Notes under the pieces: generated by a model
What the model saw: only the letters and a program-made list of their open reading frames with translations
Told to the model about the DNA's origin: nothing
Databases searched by the model: none
Translations under genes and position numbers: made by a program
Shown: positions 6,191 through 12,787 of the stretch, in pieces
Position numbering within the stretch: position 1 is the first letter of the stretch
Layout: the number at the start of each line of letters is the position of its first letter
Virus record (IMG/VR): IMGVR_UViG_3300030104_002039
Span: 1 to 51,364 of that record
DNA length: 51,364 nucleotides
Source: a virus
Strand: one strand, 5' to 3'

Positions 6191-8596
6191 TTACTTTTTA
6201 ATTAATTGTTTTGTTATTGATTTGTTTTTGTAATTTATTTGTAGTATATAAACACCATTGCTAAACTTAGACATATCTAAAGTGTTTGTATTTGTTTTTG
6301 ATATAATTATATTTCCAATTTGATCATATACGTTTATATCAACATTTTTATTTATATTTACTTTGTTTTTAGTAGGATTTGGGTATATAACTAAATGATC
6401 ATCTAAACTTTGTCTTACTGGTATTGCACCAACCCAAGTGCTATCACAGTAATTATATGTTAGTTGACATATTTCATCCCACTCATTTTCACAACAGTAA
6501 TCATCTACTGAAATAACCCAAGCGTAGCATTCGTCATTAAGCCAGTAAGGATTTCCTGCACCAGTAACGCAACCAGCGTCATATAAACAAGATAAAGTAT
6601 CATTAACATTAGCAGTTGACTCGTAGTTATACGCATTTGGATCCATGCAACCCATAACCACTTCGATGCACGAACCGTTATCCGTGTTAGCAAGTGGATC
6701 AAAGTTAAGAGCTGTACTATCCATACACCCATAAACATAAGAAATACAACTAAAGTCCTCCGTGTTTGCTTGTGAGTTATAGTTAAGCATAGAAGGATCC
6801 GTGCAGCCATATATGTAAGGTATACAAGAATTATTATCACTATTTGCTAAGGGGTTATAATTAAACATGGTTGAATCAGTACATCCAAAAACGTAAGGCA
6901 AACATGATTCATCATCAGTATTAGCTGATGCATCAAAGTTAAACATTGTAGGGTCAGTACACCCATATATAAATGGAACACAACTATTATCATCAACATT
7001 TGCATTAGGATTATAGTTAAAAGCAAGTGGCTGCATACAACCATATATAACACCTATACAACCACCATTGTCTAAATTAGCTAAACTATCGTAATTAAAA
7101 GCTAGACTATCAGTACAACCCCATATAGCTTCCATTTGACAATCACCATTATTATAATCAGCTGTAAAACCTTGAGTGTAATATTCTAAATATTGTGGAT
7201 CAGCACAACCTGGATTATAATAGCAACTACCGTTATCAGTGTTTGCTGTATCGTTATAATTATAAGCTATAGAATCCATACAGCCATAAACGTAAGGAGT
7301 ACATACTGTAGGACAGTTAGGTAGCGCTATATATTTATCTGGAAACAACATTATTCTATCACTCCAAGGATTTGTGCCTCCTGAAGCTATAACAATACCT
7401 TCTGGATTTATTAATTTAAAACCTATTTGATCTATAGTAGCATCAGAACTTGTTTGTGAATAAGCTCTAATTGTAACTGGGTGGTTTGATTTTAATTCTA
7501 AATTTATAATTTCAACAAAAGAACTTGTGTTAGTATAAGGACCGTAAGAATTACCTAGTTGATTTATCATAACATAAGCGCCTAACCAACCATCACCACC
7601 ACCATCTATTAACTCAATAGTATAACTACAAGTATCCTCCATAAGTGGAGTGTTAGCAATAGAATTAAAATCAAACATAGTACTATCCATGCAACCTATC
7701 ACTCTAGGTGTAACACATAGAGCTGGGTTCATTTGGTCAGCAGCTGGATTAAACTCTAAATAAGCTGGGTTAGGACAACCAACAACAGGTATCCAACTAC
7801 AATCTTTCATCACAAACAAATCTGAAGTATCGCTATGTCCAAAATTTAAATTATCACCAGGCGTTAAACTATATATAGTATCACCGCACTCATCTGTAAT
7901 CAAAGCATTACCATCAATACCACCAAAACAAGAGCCACATATACCATCTCCATAAGAATCATATATAATAAATTTTATTGTATCGCCTATAGGTACACAT
8001 ATCGTATTGCTATAAAAGTTACCAGGGCCAATGCTATTAAAAAACCCTTGAGGTATATCATGTAAAACACTATCGTTTTGATTTACAATTTTCATAGAGG
8101 TTTCTCCAGAATAAGTATCTGGCGTAAACTCAATTGTTATAGATGTTTTTGTAGTATCAGCACAATCATCTTGTGGCGGTGGTATAGCTAAACAAACATC
8201 CGGTATGTTAGCTAAAGGATCGTAGTTGTCATAAGAAGGATCCATACAGCCTGAAATACAAGTAAATTCATTAGCATAAACTGTGTCAGTAAAACTTCCA
8301 TCACTCATTTCTAAAACTATCCAAAAACCAGCTGAACTAGCAAACGGATCACCAGGACTATAGTTGTTATAAAAAGAATAATTAGTTAAATTTTGGTCAT
8401 ACCAGTTCCAAGAGTACGTGTTATAAGGTGTTCCTCTATGAATATTATTTATTGTACAACCACTGTCTAAAGGTTGCCACTCTACCCATGTTCTAGCATA
8501 ACCATACATACATGTATCAGTAGATACTAATGTGGGCGCACAGTTTTGTGCAAAACTAAATATTGGTAATAATAATAATAATAATAATTTTTTCAT
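6191..8596 (-). CDS. Secreted Cys-repeat protein with T9SS type A sorting domain
   Basis: An 801-residue protein built like a Bacteroidetes cell-surface protein. Residues 1-16 are a signal peptide (hydrophobic Leu run, cleavage before Gln). Two Asp/Gly-rich modules contain YDSYGDGICG and IDGGGDGWLGA, resembling calcium-binding motifs of secreted flavobacterial proteins. A row of about twelve GC(M/T)D…NY…AN…C units follows, seven of them in exact 26-residue register. The last 70 residues match a type A T9SS sorting domain: IYPNP at its start, then GNIII, MSKFSNGVYILQI and a Lys-rich end. In the host such a protein would be carried across the outer membrane by T9SS, with removal of the tail and attachment to the cell surface. 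Being phage-encoded is unusual. It starts in an ATGA overlap with a 50-residue gene. Confidence 0.85.
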   Translation of the reverse strand: MKKLLLLLLLPIFSFAQNCAPTLVSTDTCMYGYARTWVEWQPLDSGCTINNIHRGTPYNTYSWNWYDQNLTNYSFYNNYSPGDPFASSAGFWIVLEMSDGSFTDTVYANEFTCISGCMDPSYDNYDPLANIPDVCLAIPPPQDDCADTTKTSITIEFTPDTYSGETSMKIVNQNDSVLHDIPQGFFNSIGPGNFYSNTICVPIGDTIKFIIYDSYGDGICGSCFGGIDGNALITDECGDTIYSLTPGDNLNFGHSDTSDLFVMKDCSWIPVVGCPNPAYLEFNPAADQMNPALCVTPRVIGCMDSTMFDFNSIANTPLMEDTCSYTIELIDGGGDGWLGAYVMINQLGNSYGPYTNTSSFVEIINLELKSNHPVTIRAYSQTSSDATIDQIGFKLINPEGIVIASGGTNPWSDRIMLFPDKYIALPNCPTVCTPYVYGCMDSIAYNYNDTANTDNGSCYYNPGCADPQYLEYYTQGFTADYNNGDCQMEAIWGCTDSLAFNYDSLANLDNGGCIGVIYGCMQPLAFNYNPNANVDDNSCVPFIYGCTDPTMFNFDASANTDDESCLPYVFGCTDSTMFNYNPLANSDNNSCIPYIYGCTDPSMLNYNSQANTEDFSCISYVYGCMDSTALNFDPLANTDNGSCIEVVMGCMDPNAYNYESTANVNDTLSCLYDAGCVTGAGNPYWLNDECYAWVISVDDYCCENEWDEICQLTYNYCDSTWVGAIPVRQSLDDHLVIYPNPTKNKVNINKNVDINVYDQIGNIIISKTNTNTLDMSKFSNGVYILQINYKNKSITKQLIKK
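6587..7120 (-). repeat. Seven tandem 26-residue (78-bp) Cys repeats inside the T9SS-tagged gene
   Basis: Seven consecutive units follow the consensus GC(T/M)DxxxFNYxxxANxDxxSC plus a short linker such as IPYIY. Six have exactly 26 residues and the last has 22, giving 534 bases. Each unit has one Cys near its start and one near its end, so a disulfide per unit is likely. Codons differ between units, so conservation is at protein level rather than a recent DNA duplication. Confidence 0.85.
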
Positions 8597-8745
8597 ATTT
8601 CAAATCCAAAGTTTAATATGATACATCTATGATCTATACCGGGGTTGCAGTACAACTCTAATATTGTAAACCTACCAATTCTAATAGATATATCATATAC
8701 ATTATCTTTTTTATTTCCTTTTTTCCAACTGTTTATCCAATTCAT
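8593..8745 (-). CDS. Conserved-looking 50-residue protein, translationally coupled
   Basis: A short frame from ATG at 8745 to TGA at 8593-8595. The product begins MNWINSWKKGNKKDNVYDIS and ends IILNFGFEI. It fills exactly the space between the nuclease gene (which ends at 8748) and the T9SS-tagged gene, and its stop overlaps the next start as ATGA. These two facts make it very likely a real gene. The body alternates polar and hydrophobic residues (DISIRIGRFTILELYC), suggesting a small beta sheet. It has no signal peptide or membrane span. Function unknown. Confidence 0.72.
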   Translation of the reverse strand: MNWINSWKKGNKKDNVYDISIRIGRFTILELYCNPGIDHRCIILNFGFEI

Positions 8746-8747
8746 AA

Positions 8748-9116
8748 TTATCTTTTTCCGCCGTGATATTCTACGGCATGTCCTTCTTTAATTAATAATT
8801 CATTTATGCTTTCTAAAGTCATTTTTTCTTTACCGTCAACTATATCTACAAATAACTCCCCTAAACATCTACCATATTTTCCAACACCATGAGATTGTAA
8901 TGTTATTTCTTTTGATCCTTCTAGTAATTGCTTAACTCTATCTTTAGCTGCTAAACCTTTAGCTTTTTCTTCTAAGTCTCTTGTTCTTGATTCTGGAGTA
9001 TTAATACCTAAAAACCTTATTCTTTTTTTAGTAGATATATCAAAGCCTAAATCTATATGAGCATCAATAGTGTCACCATCAATAACTCTGTCTAATTTTA
9101 TTTTATAAGTATACAT
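8748..9116 (-). CDS. Staphylococcal-nuclease-like (SNase/thermonuclease) protein
   Basis: A 122-residue single-domain protein of the SNase family, which cleaves DNA and RNA with calcium. Family marks: RVIDGDTIDA (D13, D15), RIRFLGINTPES (R34, E42) and GKYGRCLG (R83), matching the catalytic Arg, Glu and second Arg of staphylococcal nuclease. The residue equivalent to the calcium ligand Asp40 is Asn (N39), so metal use may be changed. There is no signal peptide, so it would act in the infected cell or be packaged. The start at 9116 is chosen over one five codons upstream because it forms a TAATG overlap with the previous gene. It sits next to the basic-protein cluster. Confidence 0.87.
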   Translation of the reverse strand: MYTYKIKLDRVIDGDTIDAHIDLGFDISTKKRIRFLGINTPESRTRDLEEKAKGLAAKDRVKQLLEGSKEITLQSHGVGKYGRCLGELFVDIVDGKEKMTLESINELLIKEGHAVEYHGGKR

Positions 9117-9319
9117 TATTTTGGTATGCAATTAGGAACTGTTCTTCCGTTTTTCTTTTTATAACCAGCTTGCTTATGCGTTTTCCAACATTTCATTGGT
9201 GACTTCATTTTAAATGGGCCTAATTTTCCTAACATAGATTTAACTGTTTTAGCTTGTCCAGCGTGCATTTTACTAGCTTTTTCTAATTCTTCAGCTACTT
9301 TTTTTAATTTATTTTTCAC
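9116..9319 (-). CDS. Small basic Cys-containing protein (VPNCIPK type)
   Basis: A 67-residue, strongly basic protein. The N-terminal half is a Lys-rich helix (KNKLKKVAEELEKASKMH). The C-terminal half contains MKCWKTHKQAGYKKKNGRT and ends VPNCIPK, a Cys/Lys pattern that I recall from many small marine phage proteins of unknown function. It overlaps the preceding basic gene by 11 bases and the nuclease start by one. The charge suggests nucleic-acid binding or packaging with DNA; this is inference. Confidence 0.65.
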   Translation of the reverse strand: MKNKLKKVAEELEKASKMHAGQAKTVKSMLGKLGPFKMKSPMKCWKTHKQAGYKKKNGRTVPNCIPK

Positions 9320-9593
9320 CGCATTTCTTTTTAGGATTATTAACTTGTCTCCAGTCTTCTTTTTGAAACCAATCTCTTAATGTAGCACCTTTTTTACGAG
9401 CGCTTTTTACGTTTGTTTTTGAAGAACGTTTATACTTACCAGCTTTGCCAGATTTTTGTTTAGCACTAACTAAACGTTGCTTTTCTTTTTTACTCATGCT
9501 GGCAATTTTAGCGGCAGGCAAACATGTTTTACGTGTGCCTCCGCCTTTTTGCTTTTTCTTTTTTTTTAAAGGATTGTTCTCCTGAACGTACAT
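9309..9593 (-). CDS. Small highly basic protein with YVQE-NP start
   Basis: A 94-residue protein very rich in Lys. It starts MYVQENNPLKKKKKQKGGG and ends with ATLRDWFQKEDWRQVNNPKKKCGEK, a WF…W…P.K…CG pattern familiar from marine phage proteins of unknown function. The start motif YVQEnNP recurs as YVQEGNPF in another basic protein of the cluster (10624-10998), suggesting a shared handling signal. Little hydrophobic core is visible in the middle, so much may be disordered until bound to DNA or protein. No enzyme motif. Confidence 0.65.
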   Translation of the reverse strand: MYVQENNPLKKKKKQKGGGTRKTCLPAAKIASMSKKEKQRLVSAKQKSGKAGKYKRSSKTNVKSARKKGATLRDWFQKEDWRQVNNPKKKCGEK

Positions 9594-9595
9594 TA

Positions 9596-9862
9596 CTACT
9601 TCTTTTTCATTTTCATTTTCATAGCTGTAGCTTTTTTCATCATTACGGCTGACTTTTTAAGCATCATAGCTGATTCTTTTTTTAACTTCATTGCAGCTTT
9701 TTTCATTTTAGCCGGAGAATCTAGTATTTTCTTTTTTAAAGCGTCAGGTAAGTTTTTTTGTTTACCAACTAATGCTTTTTTCATTGGAGCTTTTTTCATT
9801 TTAGCAGGAGCTTTTTTCATTTTCATTGCTGCTTTTTTCATTTTTGCGGGTGCTTTTTTCAT
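9596..9862 (-). CDS. Lys/Ala/Met repeat protein, protamine- or histone-H1-tail-like
   Basis: An 88-residue, low-complexity protein made almost entirely of Lys, Ala and Met in short repeats such as KMKKAPAKMKKA and KMKKAAMKLKK. One third or more of the residues are Lys and there are almost no acidic residues. This resembles the C-terminal tails of histone H1 and bacterial H1-like proteins, which neutralise and condense DNA. A single less repetitive segment (VGKQKNLPDALKKKILDSPAK) lies in the middle. A genome-condensing role in the virion is inferred. Because it is repeat-based, similarity searches alone will not establish homology. Confidence 0.7.
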   Translation of the reverse strand: MKKAPAKMKKAAMKMKKAPAKMKKAPMKKALVGKQKNLPDALKKKILDSPAKMKKAAMKLKKESAMMLKKSAVMMKKATAMKMKMKKK

Positions 9863-9863
9863 T

Positions 9864-10391
9864 TTAAATTTTGTTTTTAATATGTTTATACATTTGTTTT
9901 CCTAATTCTGTTCCGTTTTTACTATCGCTTTTATAATGAGCATGTGCTACATTTCTACTGTCAGATATATTTTTAGCTGTTTGCATAAACGCAGAGCTCT
10001 TGCCGTACTTATCTTTTAATACCGATGCTATAAGTATACCTTGTGCAGAATGACCAGATGGATATGACGGAGTGTTCATTGAATCCATTTTAACTGAGCT
10101 TAAGTTTTTATCTAGCTCATACGGTCTTGGTCTATTATGGTATTTCTTTAGTTTTAATATTACAGGTGCAGACTCTTTTATAAGTTTAGAAGCAATATTT
10201 TTGTCATAATCTTTTATACCTTGCTCTTTAGCTGTTTTTTTAAACGCAGCTTCTATATTGTCGTATTTCTTAACAAAACTTTTATTTAGTTTTATTTTTT
10301 TTAAAGTTTTAATTTCTTGAGCAGTGTCAAAGCCACTATCACTAGGTGGTTTCATTTTCTTGAAACTTGATATATCAAAATCTTTAAACAT
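9864..10391 (-). CDS. Soluble PAP2 / class A acid phosphatase-like enzyme
   Basis: A 175-residue protein with all three motifs of the PAP2/vanadium-haloperoxidase superfamily: the Lys…RPRP segment (K82, R87-P90), PSGH (111-114) and SRx5HxxxD (S145, R146, H152, D156). These bind phosphate, with H152 as the likely nucleophile and H114 as the acid/base. Unlike membrane PAP2 lipid phosphatases it has no transmembrane segments, and unlike bacterial class A enzymes it has no signal peptide, so it probably acts in the cytoplasm or is packaged. The substrate is unknown; nucleotides or phosphorylated proteins are possible. It lies inside the basic-protein cluster and starts in a TAATG overlap. Confidence 0.82.
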   Translation of the reverse strand: MFKDFDISSFKKMKPPSDSGFDTAQEIKTLKKIKLNKSFVKKYDNIEAAFKKTAKEQGIKDYDKNIASKLIKESAPVILKLKKYHNRPRPYELDKNLSSVKMDSMNTPSYPSGHSAQGILIASVLKDKYGKSSAFMQTAKNISDSRNVAHAHYKSDSKNGTELGKQMYKHIKNKI

Positions 10392-10612
10392 TATTTCTTT
10401 TTAAAATCACCTCTAGTACAACGTACGCCCCAGCCAGAAGCATAAGCACTAGGCCATACTTTAAATTTCTTTTTTGCTTGAGCTTTACAACTAGCAGATA
10501 TTTTAGCTAATGCTGGACTTATTTTTTTAAGCATCTTATTTGGATTACCTTTACCTCCATCAGCTTTACTAGCATGTACAGCTTTTCTTTGTGCATCACT
10601 TACGTATCCCAT
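10391..10612 (-). CDS. Small basic protein with WPSAYASGWGVRCTR motif
   Basis: A 73-residue basic protein. The C-terminal half carries KKKFKVWPSAYASGWGVRC, a motif I recognise from DUF5872-like small proteins found in marine phages and giant viruses; the DUF number is from memory. One Cys lies in that motif and another in SASCKAQAKK. The first half is Lys/Ala-rich. It ends in a TAATG overlap with the PAP2 gene. The function is unknown; high charge and cluster position point to DNA or virion association. Confidence 0.65.
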   Translation of the reverse strand: MGYVSDAQRKAVHASKADGGKGNPNKMLKKISPALAKISASCKAQAKKKFKVWPSAYASGWGVRCTRGDFKKK

Positions 10613-10623
10613 AATTATTTATT

Positions 10624-10998
10624 TTAACATTTCCAGCGTCTACGCGCTGCTTTACCTCTTTCTCCAGTCCAACCTTTTGATCTAGCACAGAAAGACTTTC
10701 TTCTTTTTGCGGCTTTACTACCTGGTTTAACTTTTCCCGTTACAGCTGTTTTAAGCTTACTTCCAGGGTTTTTACGTCTATAAGTTTCAACTCCCTTAGA
10801 AGTCATCCCAGCACCCTCTTCTACTGTTCTAAAGTTACGACCTTTTCCTTTTGTAGTTTTTCTAGGTTCATTGCTTTTTTGTAATGGTGAACCATCATTT
10901 CTTCTTCGGCCACAACTAGTAACAGCAAAAGGGTTACCTTCTTGAACGTATCCTTTAGTTTTTTTAAACATACTGTTTTGTTTTTTGCTTCCAGGCAT
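10624..10998 (-). CDS. Arg/Lys-rich protein, marine-virus DUF6321-like
   Basis: A 124-residue very basic protein. The C-terminal half reads GVETYRRKNPGSKLKTAVTG, then KPGSKAAKRRKSFCARSKGW and a GERGKAARRRWKC end, a compact motif seen in many uncultured marine phages and large DNA viruses (recalled as DUF6321; the number is not certain). The N-terminal part holds KGYVQEGNPF, shared with the 94-residue neighbour, and GRRRNDGSP. Function unknown; the charge suggests interaction with packaged DNA. It is the first gene of the basic cluster in transcription order. Confidence 0.68.
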   Translation of the reverse strand: MPGSKKQNSMFKKTKGYVQEGNPFAVTSCGRRRNDGSPLQKSNEPRKTTKGKGRNFRTVEEGAGMTSKGVETYRRKNPGSKLKTAVTGKVKPGSKAAKRRKSFCARSKGWTGERGKAARRRWKC

Positions 10999-11000
10999 AA

Positions 11001-11336
11001 TTAAAAGTCACTCATTAGTTGATTACTTATTTCTTCTTGCACTTCTTCTTTTGTTGCTGCCATTTTAAAACTAAGATCAGCTTGAAACCTAGCAACCTCT
11101 TCTCCATCTTTAAATATTATAATAGTAGGTACTACAGCTATTTTATGTTTACTTGCGCTAGCAGCATCTGAAGCTATATCCGTGTAGCCTATAGTTTTAC
11201 AATCTTTTAAGCTCATCACCCAATTAACATCATTAGCTTTATTCCAACCAGCGTTAAATTGTACTACTTTTATTTGGCCAAAAGTAATATTAGCTAGCAA
11301 TGTAAATAATACCCAAGTAACGTAAAATTTTTTCAT
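11001..11336 (-). CDS. Exported thioredoxin-fold protein lacking redox cysteines
   Basis: A 111-residue protein with a signal peptide (about residues 1-20, cleaved before Gln21) and a thioredoxin-like domain: strand IKVVQFNAGW, helix, strand/helix with DIASDAASASKHKI, then the cis-proline strand VVPTIIIFKDGEEVARF (P70) and a C-terminal helix. Where thioredoxins have WCxxC, this protein has W31-N-K-A-N35, so both active-site cysteines are Asn. It cannot act as a dithiol oxidoreductase and is more likely a binding or chaperone-like module in the periplasm. It follows the single-span membrane protein by four bases and belongs to a three-gene exported cassette. Confidence 0.75.
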   Translation of the reverse strand: MKKFYVTWVLFTLLANITFGQIKVVQFNAGWNKANDVNWVMSLKDCKTIGYTDIASDAASASKHKIAVVPTIIIFKDGEEVARFQADLSFKMAATKEEVQEEISNQLMSDF

Positions 11337-11340
11337 TTAA

Positions 11341-11652
11341 TTATCTATTATATAATTTGTCTTCTATTTTTTCTAATGTTTTTTTTATTTCAGTAACATC
11401 TTCTTGTGTGGTCATAATAGTGTTACGTATCATTTCATCTTTCATTTGAAACTCCATACGTGTAACTTCATCTGGTGGTAGTTTTTCTATCCACTCAGGG
11501 TTCCACTCGTTAGCAGGTAGTTCTTTTGCTTCAGCTATATCTGACTGTAATGTAAACCACATACCAGCTAATGTAGCTATAGCAAAACCTATACCTATTA
11601 ATGTTTTTATACTTAATTTAAAGCTAGTATCTTCGTTTAATTCTTTTGCCAT
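11341..11652 (-). CDS. Single-span inner-membrane protein with C-terminal coiled coil
   Basis: A 103-residue protein: 14 polar residues, one transmembrane helix (about residues 16-35, LIGIGFAIATLAGMWFTLQS), then a periplasmic acidic and helical tail ending in a short coiled coil (VTEIKKTLEKIEDKLYNR). This N-in/C-out shape with a coiled coil resembles inner-membrane spanin subunits, and an outer-membrane lipoprotein candidate is encoded just upstream (11654-12754), but that partner is much larger than normal o-spanins. Other roles, such as anchoring the thioredoxin-like neighbour, are possible. No defined family was recognised. Confidence 0.6.
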   Translation of the reverse strand: MAKELNEDTSFKLSIKTLIGIGFAIATLAGMWFTLQSDIAEAKELPANEWNPEWIEKLPPDEVTRMEFQMKDEMIRNTIMTTQEDVTEIKKTLEKIEDKLYNR

Positions 11653-11653
11653 A

Positions 11654-12754
11654 TTAAAAAATTGTGTAATTTAATCCTAATTTAAAATCGTACCACTCTC
11701 TATTCCAGTACTTATTATATTTACCTTCTACAAAATAACCTAGCTGTTTGTTTACTTTTATGCCGTATATTAAACCACCTGAATAATCATACCATTGCCC
11801 ATCAACGTAGTTGTGATATGAAAACTCACTACCATCATCATAGTGATATGGCATTAAACTACCCCAAGCATGTAACCATGTGTTTTTAGAATATTTATAA
11901 TAATCAAAACCAACAACTAAAGAATGTTGTATTGTTTTCTTTAATTCATTTCTTTTTTTTTGTGTGTAATCCGATAACACTTCTGGAACAACTACAGCCT
12001 CCCAAACCTCGGCACTAGTAGCAACTAGTTCTCCAGCTGGATTGTAATACTCGCTGCTATACACATCTACCGTGTAACCTTCTTGTAATGCTAAATAAGT
12101 ATAGTGAATATTACCGTTGTCAAGCATCCACTCATCTAAAGCATTGTAACCATATGGTTCTGCAAGTCTATGTGTTAAGCCAATATTCCAAGACAAGTTA
12201 GCGTTTTTACGATGTCTATATCTTTCTGATGCTTCAAAATATTTAATATCAGCAAAACCATCTTCAAGATACTCTAGTTTTAAAGCAAAAAAGTTTACAC
12301 ATAACTCATCAGGACAACCATCATCGGAGCTAAACCTAACAAAATGATGTTGATCCATATAATCAACACCTTCTTGTCTTTTGTAATCAACTTCAAATAA
12401 ATATTCAACTCCTCTAACTTTACCTACAGTGGCCGCATCACTATAGTTAGACTCCGTTCCGTCATAAAAAGTTTGAGCTTTATTTTCATATCCAAATCTT
12501 GCTATCTTACGTAAACCTATGGTAAAATTATAATCATAAGGAGTTGAAACAGTTTGTGTAGATAAACCATTGTCTACTGAAAATACATCAACGTCAGACA
12601 ATGATGTACCGCCATTAACGGCTGCATAAAAAGTAGAATACTTTAACATATCTTTAAAGTCTTCTATGCCAAGCTTTTGAGCGCAACATTTTTTAGACGT
12701 TGTACACGCTATTAAAACTGTTGTTAATATTATTATTATTAGTTTTTTCACCAT
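11654..12754 (-). CDS. Lipoprotein-signal outer-membrane beta-barrel-like protein
   Basis: A 366-residue protein. The N terminus (VKKLIIIILTTVLIAC) has a lipobox LIA-C17, so it may be a lipoprotein; alternatively cleavage occurs before Gln26. The rest alternates aromatic strands and polar loops: FTIGLRKIARFGYE, EYLFEVDYKRQ, LSWNIGLTHRL, SLVVGFDYYKYS, GGLIYGIKVNKQLGYFVEGKYNKYW, and it ends FKLGLNYTIF with a terminal Phe. That is typical of outer-membrane barrels of about twelve strands. Four Cys in the N-terminal region and a CPDELC loop are notable. It follows the giant ejection-protein gene and precedes two other envelope genes. The role is unknown; changing the infected cell's surface or forming an ejection conduit is inference. 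Confidence 0.6.
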   Translation of the reverse strand: MVKKLIIIILTTVLIACTTSKKCCAQKLGIEDFKDMLKYSTFYAAVNGGTSLSDVDVFSVDNGLSTQTVSTPYDYNFTIGLRKIARFGYENKAQTFYDGTESNYSDAATVGKVRGVEYLFEVDYKRQEGVDYMDQHHFVRFSSDDGCPDELCVNFFALKLEYLEDGFADIKYFEASERYRHRKNANLSWNIGLTHRLAEPYGYNALDEWMLDNGNIHYTYLALQEGYTVDVYSSEYYNPAGELVATSAEVWEAVVVPEVLSDYTQKKRNELKKTIQHSLVVGFDYYKYSKNTWLHAWGSLMPYHYDDGSEFSYHNYVDGQWYDYSGGLIYGIKVNKQLGYFVEGKYNKYWNREWYDFKLGLNYTIF

Positions 12755-12787
12755 TTTTATATAGTCACTTATTTTTTTAATTCTTTA

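Noticed and set aside
6587-7120. 78-base periodicity as a CRISPR array or DNA satellite
   Set aside because: Bases differ between units while protein residues and Cys spacing are kept; it is a protein repeat.
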